The notes under the pieces: model-generated
The model's database searches: none
The model's input: only the letters and a program-made list of their open reading frames with translations
What the model was told of the DNA's origin: nothing
Shown here: positions 52,401 through 62,106 of the stretch, in pieces
Position numbering within the stretch: the stretch's first letter is position 1
Layout of the letters: each line of letters starts with the position of its first letter
From: Aestuariivita sp.
Lineage (GTDB): Bacteria; Pseudomonadota; Alphaproteobacteria; Rhodobacterales; Rhodobacteraceae
Assembly: GCA_018401465.1 (NCBI GenBank)
Contig: JAGYKE010000004.1
Location: 806,001-870,000 of the forward strand
DNA: 64,000 nucleotides
Direction of reading: 5' to 3'
Position numbers and translations under genes: made by a program

Positions 52401-54662
52401 ATGAGCCGTATCCCAACCAAGGCCGAACTCCTCGACTGGATCGCGGCCAACCCGACCCTCAATTCCAAGCGCGAGATCGCCAAGGCCTTCGGCATCAAGG
52501 GCGCTGAACGCATCGATCTCAAACGCGTCCTGAAAGAGCTCGAGGGCGAAGGTCATCTTGAAAAGCGCAAGCGCACCTACCGAGACCCCGACCGCCTGCC
52601 GCCGGTCAGCGTGCTGCAGGTCAAGGCGCCCGATGCGCAGGGCGATCTGTTCGCGCGGCCGCTGGAATGGCACGGCGAAGGGGTGGAACCCATCGTCCTT
52701 CTCATCCCGCGTGACAGCGACCCGGCGCTGAAGGAAGGCGACCGCATCCTTGCCCGCCTGACGCAGGTGCACGAGGAAGACCACAATTACGAAGCCCGTC
52801 TCATCCGCCGCATCGGTGTGGCCGCGAAGAAGATCCTCGGGATCTTTCGCAAGACGGCCGAGGGCGGGCGGATCGTGCCCATCGACAAGGCAGGGCAGAA
52901 CGAATGGCTGGTCGCCCCCGGCGCGATGCACGGGGCGAAGGACGGCGAACTGGTCGAAGGCGAACAGGCGGGGCCGAAGGACCGTCTTGGCTTGCCCAAG
53001 GCGCGCATCGTGGGCCGTCTGGGCGATCCCAGCGGGCCGAAGGCGGTGTCGCTTATCGCCATTCACCAGCACGGCATCCCCGACGATTTCCCCGACCGGG
53101 TGCTGGCCGAGGCCGACGCCCAGAAGCCCGCGGGCCTGAAGGGCCGCGAAGACCTGCGCGACCTGCCGCTTGTCACCATCGATCCGGTCGATGCGCGCGA
53201 CCGAGACGACGCGGTGCTCGCCCAGGCGGATGACGCCTCCGACAACGCAGGCGGCCATGTCATCTGGGTCGCCATTGCAGATGTGGCGCATTACGTCACG
53301 CCGGGATCGGCGCTGGACGGCGAGGCACGCAAGCGCGGCAATTCCTCCTATTTCCCCGACCGCGTGGTGCCGATGCTTCCCGAAAGGCTGTCGGGGGACC
53401 TCTGTTCGCTGCACGAAGGCGTGCCGCGCGCCTGCGTCGCGGTGCGCATGCGCATCGACGCCCACGGCAACAAGATCGACCATCGCTTCGTGCGGGGCCT
53501 GATGCGGTCGGTTGCATCGCTCAATTACGCCGAGGTGCAGGCGGCGGTCGACGGTGACCCCAACGACCGAACCGGCCCGCTGGTGGTGCCGGTGCTGCAA
53601 CCGCTCTTCGCCGCCTACCACGCGCTGAAGCGCGCACGTGACGCGCGCCAGCCGCTCGACCTCGACCTGCCGGAACGGCGCATCATCCTGTCCGACGAAG
53701 GCCAGGTCCTGTCGGTCAGCTTCCGCGACCGGCTCGACGCGCATCGGTTGATCGAGGAATTCATGGTCCTGGCTAACGTGGCGGCGGCGGAAACGCTGAT
53801 CGCGAAGAAGTCGCCCCTTCTGTTCCGCGTGCACGAGGAACCCTCGCCCGAAAAGCTTGACGCGCTGCGCGAAACGGCGGCTGCGGCAGGCTTCACGCTG
53901 GCCAAGGGGCAGGTGCTGCAGACGCGCCACCTCAACCAGCTTCTCAATCAGGCCGCCGGGTCGGATGACGCGGAGCTGATCAACCTGTCCACGCTGCGGT
54001 CCATGGCGCAGGCCTATTACAGCCCGGAAAACTTCGGCCATTTCGGCCTCGCGCTGCGCAACTACGCGCATTTCACATCGCCCATCCGGCGCTATTCCGA
54101 CCTTGTCGTGCACCGCTCGCTTGTCTCGGCCCATGGCTGGGGCAAGGACGGGCTTTCCCCCGACGAGATCGACGATCTCGACGCCACCGCGCAGCACATC
54201 TCGGACACCGAACGCCGGTCGATGATGGCCGAACGCGACACGACCGACCGTTACCTTGCCGCCTATCTCTCGGAACGCGTGGGCAACGAATTCGCGGGGC
54301 GCATCAGTGGCATGGCCCGCTTCGGCGCCTTCGTGAAGCTCGACGAGACCGGCGCCGACGGGTTGATCCCGGTGCGCAGTCTGGGGCGCGAATTCTTCCA
54401 TTTCGACCGCGACGAAGGCACGCTGATGGGCTCGGATACCGGGCTGACGCTGGCCATCGGCCAGCGCGTCACCGTGCGTCTGGCCGAGGCGTCGCCGGTC
54501 ACAGGGGGGCTCGAACTCGAACTTCTCGCCATCAATGACGCGGCGCTGCCTCAGGGTCCCCGCCGGGACGGTCGCGGCAAGGCGCCCCGGCGCAAGCTGA
54601 TGCAGGGCAAGCGCAAGACGGCGAAGACGGCGCGCAAGGTCGAACGCAAGCGGCGTGGATGA
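52401..54662 (+). CDS. rnr: Ribonuclease R
   Basis: 753-residue 3'-5' exoribonuclease of the RNase II/R family. N-terminal HTH-like RNB accessory domain (1-65), two cold-shock domains (to about 245), RNB catalytic domain with the metal aspartates in IDPVDARDRDDAVL and HTSPIRRYSDLVVHR. A C-terminal S1 domain starts at about 625 (FAGRISGMARFGAFVKLDE), followed by a basic lysine-rich tail. It degrades structured RNAs and aids ribosome quality control. Confidence 0.95.
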   Translation: MSRIPTKAELLDWIAANPTLNSKREIAKAFGIKGAERIDLKRVLKELEGEGHLEKRKRTYRDPDRLPPVSVLQVKAPDAQGDLFARPLEWHGEGVEPIVLLIPRDSDPALKEGDRILARLTQVHEEDHNYEARLIRRIGVAAKKILGIFRKTAEGGRIVPIDKAGQNEWLVAPGAMHGAKDGELVEGEQAGPKDRLGLPKARIVGRLGDPSGPKAVSLIAIHQHGIPDDFPDRVLAEADAQKPAGLKGREDLRDLPLVTIDPVDARDRDDAVLAQADDASDNAGGHVIWVAIADVAHYVTPGSALDGEARKRGNSSYFPDRVVPMLPERLSGDLCSLHEGVPRACVAVRMRIDAHGNKIDHRFVRGLMRSVASLNYAEVQAAVDGDPNDRTGPLVVPVLQPLFAAYHALKRARDARQPLDLDLPERRIILSDEGQVLSVSFRDRLDAHRLIEEFMVLANVAAAETLIAKKSPLLFRVHEEPSPEKLDALRETAAAAGFTLAKGQVLQTRHLNQLLNQAAGSDDAELINLSTLRSMAQAYYSPENFGHFGLALRNYAHFTSPIRRYSDLVVHRSLVSAHGWGKDGLSPDEIDDLDATAQHISDTERRSMMAERDTTDRYLAAYLSERVGNEFAGRISGMARFGAFVKLDETGADGLIPVRSLGREFFHFDRDEGTLMGSDTGLTLAIGQRVTVRLAEASPVTGGLELELLAINDAALPQGPRRDGRGKAPRRKLMQGKRKTAKTARKVERKRRG

Positions 54663-54765
54663 CGGTGCGCGGGCAGGTTTCCGCCCCCGCCCCCGCAGGG
54701 GCTTTCGTCGCGGTGCCCCTTTGCGCTAGGTTGCGCCCGAGCAGAAAAGTCTCCCGAGGCATGCA

Positions 54766-56091
54766 ATGCACCTCCCCAAGGCCCTTGGTCCGGCCGCCCT
54801 GTGCGCGATGGTCTGCGCAGGCGCGCTTTCGGCCGGTTCCGTCGACATCTCGCCGCGCCCCGAATCGCGCGCGGTGGTCACCCTTGCCAGCAGCGGCACA
54901 ACGGCAGTGATGCGCAGCCCGCGCCCCGCCGCCCGTCCCGATGCGACGTCGGCTTCCGCCCGGCCCGCCGATACGGCCGCGTTCCACGACTGGGTCACCG
55001 ATTTCCGGCCCCGGGCACTGGCTCAGGGCATCGACGCGGCGGTCTTCGACCGCGCCTTCCAAGGGATCGAACCCGACCCGAAGGTGATCGACCGCGACCG
55101 CAACCAGTCCGAATTCTCCAAGGCGATCTGGGACTACCTCGACAGCGCCGTGTCGGACTCGCGCATCACCGGTGGCCGTTCCGGGCTGCGCGATCACGCC
55201 GCAACGCTGGCCGCGATCGAAGCGCGCTACGGCGTCGAAAAGGAAATCGTCGTCGCGATCTGGGGCCTCGAAAGCGCCTTTGGCGCGGTGCGCGGCAGCG
55301 ACAGCGTCATGCGGTCGATGGCGACGCTGGCCCATGACGGCCGCCGCAAGGCCTTCTTCGAAGAGCAGCTGATCGCCGCCCTGCGCATCCTGCAATCGGG
55401 CGACACCACGCCCGCGAACATGCGCGGCAGCTGGGCCGGGGCCATGGGCCATACCCAGTTCATGCCGACCTCGTATCTGGCCCATGCGGTCGATTTCACC
55501 GGCGACGGACGGCGCGACATCTGGTCCGACGACCCCACGGACGCGCTTGCCTCGACCGCGGCCTATCTCGCCCATTTCGGCTGGACGAAGGGCCAGCCCT
55601 GGGGGGTCGAGGTGCGCCTGCCCGACGGGTTCGACTTCCGCCTCGCCCGGCGCGATCTGGAAAAGCTGCCCTCGGCCTGGGCGCGGCTCGGCGTGCGTGA
55701 CATGGACGGGACCGCGGTGCCCGATCACGGGCCCGCCTCGGTCCTGCTGCCCGCGGGGGGCGACGGCGTCGCCTTCCTCATCTTCCGCAATTTCGAGGTG
55801 ATCGAACGCTACAACACGGCGGACGCCTATGTAATCGGCGTGGGTCATCTGGCCGACCGCATCGCGGGTGCCGGCCCCTTCCGCGGCGACTGGCCCCGCA
55901 GCGACCGTGCCCTCAGCTTGGGGGAACGCAAGGAACTCCAGGAACGCCTCACCGGCGCGGGCTTCGACACGCAAGGGGTCGATGGCCGCATCGGCCCGCT
56001 CACCGTCGACGCGGTGCGCGCCTATCAGGTGGCGCATGGGCTCATGCCCGACGGCTACGCATCGCTCCGTCTGCTTGAACGTCTGCGGTAG
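54766..56091 (+). CDS. Lytic murein transglycosylase (MltB/SltB family)
   Basis: 441 residues. Signal sequence, then a low-complexity linker to about 65. The catalytic region follows: VAIWGLESAFGAVRG holds the catalytic Glu, with SWAGAMGHTQFMPTSYL and VDFTGDGRRDIWSDDPTDAL. A C-terminal peptidoglycan-binding domain starts near 380 (LQERLTGAGFDTQGVDGRIG and VRAYQVAHGLMPDG). It cleaves glycan strands in the periplasm. No lipobox is seen, so it is likely soluble, not outer-membrane-anchored. Confidence 0.9.
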   Translation: MHLPKALGPAALCAMVCAGALSAGSVDISPRPESRAVVTLASSGTTAVMRSPRPAARPDATSASARPADTAAFHDWVTDFRPRALAQGIDAAVFDRAFQGIEPDPKVIDRDRNQSEFSKAIWDYLDSAVSDSRITGGRSGLRDHAATLAAIEARYGVEKEIVVAIWGLESAFGAVRGSDSVMRSMATLAHDGRRKAFFEEQLIAALRILQSGDTTPANMRGSWAGAMGHTQFMPTSYLAHAVDFTGDGRRDIWSDDPTDALASTAAYLAHFGWTKGQPWGVEVRLPDGFDFRLARRDLEKLPSAWARLGVRDMDGTAVPDHGPASVLLPAGGDGVAFLIFRNFEVIERYNTADAYVIGVGHLADRIAGAGPFRGDWPRSDRALSLGERKELQERLTGAGFDTQGVDGRIGPLTVDAVRAYQVAHGLMPDGYASLRLLERLR

Positions 56092-56106
56092 CGCGCAGAT
56101 CCCCTG

Positions 56107-56169
56107 CTTCTTCGGGTTCACAAATATCCCGGGGGGAGGCCCGGAACGGGCCGGGGGGCAGAGCCCCCC
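56107..56169 (-). repeat. Dispersed intergenic palindromic repeat, copy 3
   Basis: CTTCTTCGGGTTCACAAATA, then TCCCGGGGGG and the hairpin GGGGGG-CAGAG-CCCCCC (56153-56169). This is the reverse complement of copy 1, in the convergent gap between the transglycosylase and rlmN. Confidence 0.8.
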
Positions 56170-56176
56170 GCGCCGC

Positions 56177-57415
56177 TCACCCCGCCGCGCCCGGCAATCC
56201 CGCTTCCGCCGCGATCTCGGCCCGCGACTTCCGCGCGCGCTCGGTCGCCGACTTCAGCTGCCCGCAGGCGGCCAGGATATCCTCGCCCCGCGGCGTCCGG
56301 ATGGGCGAGGCATAGCCTGCCTTGTAGATGATGTCGGCAAAGGCGTGGATGCGGTTGTTCGACGACCGCTTGTAGGGCGCGCCGGGCCATTCGTTGAAGG
56401 GGATCAGGTTCACCTTGGCGGGGATGCCCTCAATCAGCTTCACCAGCCGCCGCGCATCGGCGTCGCTGTCGTTCACCCCGTCCAGCATCACGTATTCGAA
56501 GGTGATGCGTTCGGAATTCGTCAGCCGCGGATAGGCGCGGAGCGCATCGAGCAGTGTCTCGATGTTCCAGCGCTTGTTGATGGGCACCAGACGGTCGCGC
56601 ACCTCGTCGGTGGTCGCATGGAAGGACACCGCCAGCAGGCAGCCGATCTCTTCTGCGGTGCGCGCGATCTCGGGCACGACGCCGCTCGTCGACAGCGTGA
56701 TGCGGCGGCGCGACAGGGAAATTCCCTCGCCGTCCATCGCGATCTTCATCGCGTCGCGTACGTTCTCGAAATTGTAAAGCGGCTCGCCCATGCCCATCAG
56801 CACGATGTTCGACAACAGGCGCGGCCCGTCCTCGCCCGTGCCGACGCCGGGGCGGGGCCATTCGTCCAGATCGTCGCGTGCCAGCATGATCTGGCCCACG
56901 ATTTCCGCCGATGTCAGGTTGCGCACCAGCTTCTGAGTGCCGGTATGGCAGAACGAACAGGTCAGCGTGCAGCCAACCTGGCTCGAGATGCAGAGCGTCC
57001 CGCGATCTTCCTCGGGGATATAGACGACCTCGACCTCGTGCCCGCCGGCGATGCGCACCAGGTATTTCCGGGTGCCGTCGGCGCTCACCTGACGCGTCAC
57101 GACCTCGGGGATCTCGATCACGAATTTTTCGTCCAGGTCCGCGCGATAGGCCTTGGCAAGGTTTGTCATCGCGTGGAAATCGCGCACACCCCATTGGTAG
57201 ATCCACTGCCAGATCTGGCCCACGCGCATCTTGGCCTGCTGTTCGGGCGTGCCATGGGCGATCAGCGTCTCGCGCAGTTGCGCGCGGGTGAGACCGACAA
57301 GGTTCACCTTGCCGCCTTCGGGCAGCTTGCGGGGGATGGTCAGGACATCCTGTGTGATCGGTGCCTCGGCGGACATCGGCGGGCTCGCTGGCAAGGGGTG
57401 CGGATGCGCCTTCAT
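56177..57415 (-). CDS. rlmN: Dual-specificity 23S rRNA/tRNA methyltransferase RlmN
   Basis: 412-residue radical SAM methyltransferase making m2A2503 in 23S rRNA and m2A37 in tRNA. The cluster motif is CTLTCSFC (C-x3-C-x2-C), with [16 protein letters not shown] around it. The catalytic Cys near the C terminus is expected in ILAACGQL. N-terminal about 90 residues form the HhH-like accessory domain. Start at MKAHPHPLP or a second Met 13 residues in. Confidence 0.94.
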   Translation of the reverse strand: MKAHPHPLPASPPMSAEAPITQDVLTIPRKLPEGGKVNLVGLTRAQLRETLIAHGTPEQQAKMRVGQIWQWIYQWGVRDFHAMTNLAKAYRADLDEKFVIEIPEVVTRQVSADGTRKYLVRIAGGHEVEVVYIPEEDRGTLCISSQVGCTLTCSFCHTGTQKLVRNLTSAEIVGQIMLARDDLDEWPRPGVGTGEDGPRLLSNIVLMGMGEPLYNFENVRDAMKIAMDGEGISLSRRRITLSTSGVVPEIARTAEEIGCLLAVSFHATTDEVRDRLVPINKRWNIETLLDALRAYPRLTNSERITFEYVMLDGVNDSDADARRLVKLIEGIPAKVNLIPFNEWPGAPYKRSSNNRIHAFADIIYKAGYASPIRTPRGEDILAACGQLKSATERARKSRAEIAAEAGLPGAAG

Positions 57416-57487
57416 ATAGGCGTTGCGCGGAAATTCAAAAGAAATCGCCGGGCAGAGGCCCGGCGATGGCGCGCGGCAGGCCCTGTA

Positions 57488-58030
57488 TCAGCCCTTGCAG
57501 CGGGCCTCGGCGTCTTCCACGGCGGCGGTGAATCCCAGAAGCGAGAAGGTGTCGCGCGTCTGCGTGCCGCGCGCCGAGCGTGCCGTCAGCACCGCCTGCG
57601 CGCCGCGCTTCATCGCCGCAACGATGGCCGTGTCGTCGCTGGCCGAGGCTGGCCAGGCCCATTCGCCATCAGTGAACAACTCGAACGACGCGTCGCCGAT
57701 GGTCAAGTTCACCGTCGATCCCGGCGCGAAGGGATAGCCGCCGGTGAAGGTGACCTGCCCCTGCACATCGGCACCCGGGCGGTAGAAGACGAACAGCAAG
57801 ATGTCGCCCCGCCGCGCTGCCACGACGCGACCGTCGCGGGTGTTCACCGTTTCCTTGGGCGCCGATACACCCCAGCATTCGGTGGGGTCGCTTTCGACGA
57901 AAACGCTCCAGTCCGTGTTCGCGGCGACGCGGTTGGTGCTTTCGGCCTGCGCATTCGCGACAGTGGCCAGTGCGGCCAGGCAAAGCCCCAGAATCGGACC
58001 CGCGAACAGGCGGGCGGGTGTCCGTTGCAT
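57488..58030 (-). CDS. Invasion-associated locus B (IalB) family protein
   Basis: 180-residue exported protein. Signal peptide with LFAGPILGLCLAALATVANA, then NTDWSVFVESDPTECWGVSA, a beta-sandwich IalB domain including GDILLFVFYRPGADVQGQVTF. IalB was first described in Bartonella entry into red cells, but the family is widespread in free-living alphaproteobacteria with unknown role. I start at MQRTPARLF for the signal peptide. Confidence 0.85.
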   Translation of the reverse strand: MQRTPARLFAGPILGLCLAALATVANAQAESTNRVAANTDWSVFVESDPTECWGVSAPKETVNTRDGRVVAARRGDILLFVFYRPGADVQGQVTFTGGYPFAPGSTVNLTIGDASFELFTDGEWAWPASASDDTAIVAAMKRGAQAVLTARSARGTQTRDTFSLLGFTAAVEDAEARCKG

Positions 58031-58206
58031 GTATCCAGCCTCCAAGCTGTCCTTTACCTCAAATCGTCCGGCCTTCGACGTGGCCCTTCTTCGGCCATCT
58101 GTTTCCCTGCGCCGGTTTATCTCTCGACAGAAAGCACAGTAGCGTAATATCCGCCACAAACGAAAGAGCGATTGGCAGGATTTTGCCCAGAAAGGAATGC
58201 GGATTC

Positions 58207-59196
58207 ATGGACAAGGCGGTTCCGATGGTCGAGGTCCGGCGCGGCGGCCTCGTGGAAAGCGCGCATGCGGGCCACGCCGTCATCTGCGACGACACCGGTC
58301 AGATCGTCGCCGCCTGGGGCGATCCGGGCGCGGTGATCTATCCGCGCAGCGCCTGCAAGATGATCCAGGCGCTGCCGCTTCTGGAAAGCGGCGCGGCGGA
58401 TCGCGCGGGGCTGACGCCGGAACACCTCGCGCTTGCCTGCGCGTCGCACAACGGCGCGGCGATCCATACGGGCCGGGTGGCGCGCTGGCTGACCGATCTG
58501 GGCCTCGGCGAGGCCGACCTGCGCTGCGGATCGCACCTGCCTTATGACGAGGACACGGCCCATGCCATGATCCGCGACGACGAGGCGCCCTGCCAGATCC
58601 ACAACAATTGCTCGGGCAAGCATGCGGGCTTCCTGACGCTGGCGCGCGACATGAAGGCGGGGCCCGAATATACCGAGGCCGACCACCCCGTGCAGACGGC
58701 CGCGCTCGAAGCCTTCGAGCGCGTGACGGGCGAGGCCAGCCCCGGCTGGGCGGTCGATGGCTGTTCGGCGCCCAATTTCCAGACCACGCTTCTGGGGCTC
58801 GCCCGCGCCATGGCGGGCTTTGCTGCCGCCACCGATGGCGCGAAGGTCCGCCTGCGCGAGGCGATGATGACCCATCCCGATCTGGTCGCGGGCGAAGGGC
58901 GCGCCTGCACCGAACTCATGCGCGCGGTCAGCGAACCTGTGGCGCTGAAGACCGGGGCGGAAGGTGTGTTCATCGCGATCCTGCCCGGGCGCAAACTGGG
59001 CTTCGCGCTCAAGATCACCGACGGCGCGACGCGGGCCAGTGAATGCGCGACGGCGGCGCTTCTGGTGCGGCTCGGTGTGCTCGACCCCGCGCACCCGGCG
59101 GCGCGGGCGCGGCTCAACCCCCCGATCCTGAGCCGCCGGGGCCTCTACGCGGGCGAGATCGCGCCGGTCGCGGGGCTGGCGGGCGCGGACGTGTGA
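58207..59196 (+). CDS. L-asparaginase, Rhizobium etli type (class 3)
   Basis: 329 residues matching the thermolabile R. etli-type asparaginase family, unrelated to the E. coli type. The Ser-x-x-Lys pair is in IYPRSACKMIQ, and the Cys/Lys-containing IHNNCSGKHAGFL holds the second Lys and zinc-side residues. ACASHNGAAIHTGRVARW and GWAVDGCSAPNFQTTLLGLA are further family blocks. It hydrolyses asparagine to aspartate and ammonia. Followed by a methyltransferase with a four-base overlap (GTGTGA). Confidence 0.9.
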   Translation: MDKAVPMVEVRRGGLVESAHAGHAVICDDTGQIVAAWGDPGAVIYPRSACKMIQALPLLESGAADRAGLTPEHLALACASHNGAAIHTGRVARWLTDLGLGEADLRCGSHLPYDEDTAHAMIRDDEAPCQIHNNCSGKHAGFLTLARDMKAGPEYTEADHPVQTAALEAFERVTGEASPGWAVDGCSAPNFQTTLLGLARAMAGFAAATDGAKVRLREAMMTHPDLVAGEGRACTELMRAVSEPVALKTGAEGVFIAILPGRKLGFALKITDGATRASECATAALLVRLGVLDPAHPAARARLNPPILSRRGLYAGEIAPVAGLAGADV

Positions 59197-59819
59197 CGAA
59201 AGACGCCGCCTTCTGGGACCGCTTTGCGCCGAAATACGCGGGGATGAAACTGCGCAACCCCGCCGCTTATGAACAGACGCTGGACGAGGTGCGCGGCCAT
59301 CTGAGCCCGGGCGATCATGTGCTGGAACATGGTTGCGGCACCGGGTCGACCGCGCTGCGCCTTGCCGGGGACGTGGCCGACTACACCGCCGCAGATTTCG
59401 CGCAGGGCATGATCGACATCGCCGAAGCCAAGCGGCGTGCGGCGGGGGTGGAAAACCTCAGCTTCCTCACCGCCGGGATCGACGATCCCCGCTTCCGCGA
59501 CAGCCCGCGCGACGTGGTTCTGGCGTTCAGCCTGTTGCACCTGCTGCCCGATCTGGGCGCGGCACTGGAGGCGATCCGGGGGCAGGTGAGGCCCGGCGGG
59601 CTGTTCATCTCGAAAACCATCTGCGTGGCCGAGATGCCCGTCTGGGTGCCGCCGGTCCTTGCGGTGATGCGGGTCTTCGGGCGCGCGCCTTACCTGCATC
59701 GGTATTCCGGCGCGCAGATCGAAGCGGCCATCGCCCGCGCGGGCTTCGACATCGTGACCTCGCGCATCTTCGGCGATGTGCGCTATGCCCGCTTCATCGT
59801 CGCGCGCCGGAAAGCTTGA
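59193..59819 (+). CDS. Class I SAM-dependent methyltransferase
   Basis: 208-residue methyltransferase. SAM motif I is VLEHGCGTGSTALRLAG, motif II region DYTAADFAQGMIDIAEAK, and motif III FSLLHLLPDLGAALEAIRG. It starts with GTG overlapping the asparaginase stop. The WDRFAPKYAGMKLRNPAAYE opening is of the small-molecule/ubiquinone-like type; substrate unknown. Confidence 0.85.
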   Translation: MTKDAAFWDRFAPKYAGMKLRNPAAYEQTLDEVRGHLSPGDHVLEHGCGTGSTALRLAGDVADYTAADFAQGMIDIAEAKRRAAGVENLSFLTAGIDDPRFRDSPRDVVLAFSLLHLLPDLGAALEAIRGQVRPGGLFISKTICVAEMPVWVPPVLAVMRVFGRAPYLHRYSGAQIEAAIARAGFDIVTSRIFGDVRYARFIVARRKA

Positions 59820-59822
59820 CAC

Positions 59823-59859
59823 TTTCCGGCCCGGTTTCCTTGCCAGAAACCGCTCAGCC
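59823..59859. repeat. Intergenic hairpin element, copy B
   Basis: TTTCCGGCCCGGTTTCCTTG followed by CCAGAAACCGCTCAGCC, matching 11961-12000. Here GGTTTC and GAAACC form a stem between two convergent genes. Confidence 0.55.
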
Positions 59860-60732
59860 CGGGACGAACTCTGCTTTCGCATAGCCTTGCAGATACAAAA
59901 GCGCCGTCAGGTCGCCGTGGTTCACCCGCAAGTCGCATTGCGCGGCGACCGCCGGTTTCGCATGCAGCGCCACGCCCGCACCCGCGCGGCCCAGCATGCC
60001 GAGATCGTTCGCCCCGTCGCCCACGGCGATCACGTCCGCCTGCGTGATCCCCAGCCGCGCGCTGATCTCCTCCAGCGCCTGCACCTTCGCCTCGCGTCCG
60101 AGGATCGGGCGCGCCACCTCGCCCGTCAGCACGCCACCGTCTGCCAGAAGCGTGTTCGCTCGGTTTTCGTGAAAGCCCAGCATTGCCGCGATGGGCCCGG
60201 TGAACGACGTGAACCCGCCCGACACCAGCGCCGCATGGCCGCCATTGGCCCGCATCGTGGCGACCAGTTCGCGGCCCCCCGGCATCAGTTCGATCCGCGT
60301 TGCCAGCACATGACCGATCACCGCCTCGGGCAGGCCCTTCAGCAGCGCCACGCGTTCCGTCAGAGCGCCTTCGAAGTCGAGTTCCCCATTCATCGCCCGC
60401 GCGGTGATTTCCTTTACGTAAGCGCCCACGCCCGCTTCTTCCGCCAGTTCGTCGATGCATTCCTGCCGGATCATCGTGCTGTCCATGTCGGCCAGCAGCA
60501 TCTTCTTGCGCCGCCCCTCCGCCCCCTGCACCGCCAGATCAACGCCCATGCCCTGCAGATCGGCCCAGACATCCCACTGGTTTCCGGGCCTAACGGGCAG
60601 CGGAAACTCCGCCGCCTCGTCCAGTGCCAGCCACACTGCGTCACCGCCGCCCCATGCGTTGCGGAGGCTTTCGACCAGCGAAGGATCGAGGCCGCGCGCA
60701 GCGGGCGCGGTGAGAAGAGTGGCGATGAACAT
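59854..60732 (-). CDS. serB: Phosphoserine phosphatase
   Basis: 292-residue HAD phosphatase performing the last step of serine synthesis. The nucleophile/acid pair is in LLADMDSTMIRQECIDELA. Motif II Ser/Thr is in LVSGGFTSFTG, and motif III/IV in AVGDGANDLGMLGRAG. The N-terminal about 75 residues form an ACT-like regulatory domain. It is divergent from serC-serA, so the three serine genes share one intergenic control region. Confidence 0.94.
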   Translation of the reverse strand: MFIATLLTAPAARGLDPSLVESLRNAWGGGDAVWLALDEAAEFPLPVRPGNQWDVWADLQGMGVDLAVQGAEGRRKKMLLADMDSTMIRQECIDELAEEAGVGAYVKEITARAMNGELDFEGALTERVALLKGLPEAVIGHVLATRIELMPGGRELVATMRANGGHAALVSGGFTSFTGPIAAMLGFHENRANTLLADGGVLTGEVARPILGREAKVQALEEISARLGITQADVIAVGDGANDLGMLGRAGAGVALHAKPAVAAQCDLRVNHGDLTALLYLQGYAKAEFVPG

Positions 60733-60819
60733 GGGCTACAAGTTTCCGATGATGCGCAGGATGTGTCGTTTTCGACCTCTCAAGCGGCGTTCTAGCGCCG
60801 TTTTTCCCCTTGCGCCAGA

Positions 60820-60893
60820 CCATGCGCCCCCGTATCCCCACAGGTGGGACACCCCTCCCCAACGAGGGGCGCTTATCTGGAAGGATAGCATCA
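60820..60893 (+). promoter_or_regulatory. serC leader RNA (putative cis-regulatory motif)
   Basis: Two hairpins precede serC: CCCCT/AGGGG (60852-60869), then GCtTATC with GATAGC (60871-60889), whose loop carries the ribosome site GGAAGG. A conserved serC leader of two hairpins has been described in alphaproteobacteria at this position; the match is by position and form only. Confidence 0.6.
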
Positions 60894-62048
60894 ATGACGA
60901 CCACCACACCCGGCCCGCGGCCGGCAAATCCGCGGTTCTCCTCCGGCCCCTGCGCCAAACCCCCCACATTCACGCTCGACGCGCTGGCGGACGCCCCCTT
61001 GGGCCGGTCGCACCGCGCCGCTGTCGGCAAGGCCAAACTGAAGGCCGCGATCGAGGAAACCCGTGACATCCTCGGCGTACCCGCCGATTACCGCATCGCG
61101 ATCGTGCCGGCGTCCGACACCGGCGCCTATGAGTTGGCGATGTGGACCCTGCTTGGCGCGCGGGGGGTCGAGATGCTGGCTTGGGAAAGCTTCGGCGCAG
61201 GCTGGGTCACCGACGCGGTCAAGCAGCTGAAACTCGACGCGACCGTGCGCACCGCCGAATACGGCGAGATCGTCGATCTGACCGAAGTCGACTGGAACAA
61301 GGACGTCTGCTTCACCTGGAACGGCACCACCTCGGGAGTGCGTCTGGCCAACGGCGACGCGATCCCGGCGGATCGTGCAGGCCTGACGCTGTGCGACGCG
61401 ACGTCCGCCGCCTTCGCGATGGACCTGCCGTGGGACAAGCTCGATGCGACCACGTTCAGCTGGCAGAAGGTGCTGGGCGGCGAAGCCGCGCATGGCATGC
61501 TCATCCTGTCGCCCCGCGCGGTCGAACGGCTGGAAACCTATACCCCCGCCTGGCCGCTGCCGAAGATCTTCCGCCTGACCTCCAAGGGCAAGCTGAACGA
61601 AGGCATCTTTCAAGGCGAAACGATCAACACGCCCTCCATGCTCGCGGTCGAAGATTACCTCTTCGCGCTGGCCTGGGCGCGGTCGGTCGGCGGGCTCAAG
61701 GGCCTGATCGCCCGGGCCGAGGCCAATGCGCAGGCGATCTTCGATTTCTGCGACGCCCGCGACTGGATCGACAACCTTGCCGCCGATCCCTTGGTGCGGT
61801 CGACCACCAGCGTCTGCCTCAAGTTCACCGACCCGGCCATCCGCGATGGCGGGGCCTTCGCCAAGGCGGTGGCCAAGCGGCTGGAAACGGAAGGCGTCGC
61901 CTTCGACATCGGCGCCTATCGCGACGCGCCCCCGGGCCTGCGCATCTGGTGCGGCAGCACGGTCGAGACCGCGGATATCGCGGCGCTCCTGCCGTGGCTC
62001 GACTGGGCCTATCAGGCCGAGATCGCCGCGCAATCCCAGGCCGCCTGA
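60894..62048 (+). CDS. serC: Phosphoserine aminotransferase
   Basis: 384-residue fold-type I PLP aminotransferase of the alphaproteobacterial SerC type. N-terminal [12 protein letters not shown] and [15 protein letters not shown] Lys in [14 protein letters not shown], then [17 protein letters not shown]-type active-site segment ([14 protein letters not shown]). It converts 3-phosphohydroxypyruvate to phosphoserine. Followed by serA after a hairpin; both probably form one transcript. Confidence 0.94.
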   Translation: MTTTTPGPRPANPRFSSGPCAKPPTFTLDALADAPLGRSHRAAVGKAKLKAAIEETRDILGVPADYRIAIVPASDTGAYELAMWTLLGARGVEMLAWESFGAGWVTDAVKQLKLDATVRTAEYGEIVDLTEVDWNKDVCFTWNGTTSGVRLANGDAIPADRAGLTLCDATSAAFAMDLPWDKLDATTFSWQKVLGGEAAHGMLILSPRAVERLETYTPAWPLPKIFRLTSKGKLNEGIFQGETINTPSMLAVEDYLFALAWARSVGGLKGLIARAEANAQAIFDFCDARDWIDNLAADPLVRSTTSVCLKFTDPAIRDGGAFAKAVAKRLETEGVAFDIGAYRDAPPGLRIWCGSTVETADIAALLPWLDWAYQAEIAAQSQAA

Positions 62049-62061
62049 CACCCTACCCGCA

Positions 62062-62084
62062 GGATGGGTGCTCTGCACCCATCC
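62062..62084 (+). repeat. Hairpin between serC and serA
   Basis: GGATGGGTGC and GCACCCATCC form a perfect 10-bp stem with a TCT loop, sharing the GCTCTGC apex with the dispersed repeat at 44936. No T run, so more likely an mRNA processing or stabilising element. Confidence 0.7.
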
Positions 62085-62106
62085 CGCCATTCAAAGGACC
62101 ACCCCC

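Noticed and set aside
51108-54401. 1097-codon minus-strand open frame opposite dapE and rnr
   Set aside because: It is the antisense of two well-supported genes in GC-rich DNA, where stop codons are rare; the translation is His/Arg/Gly-rich with no domain.
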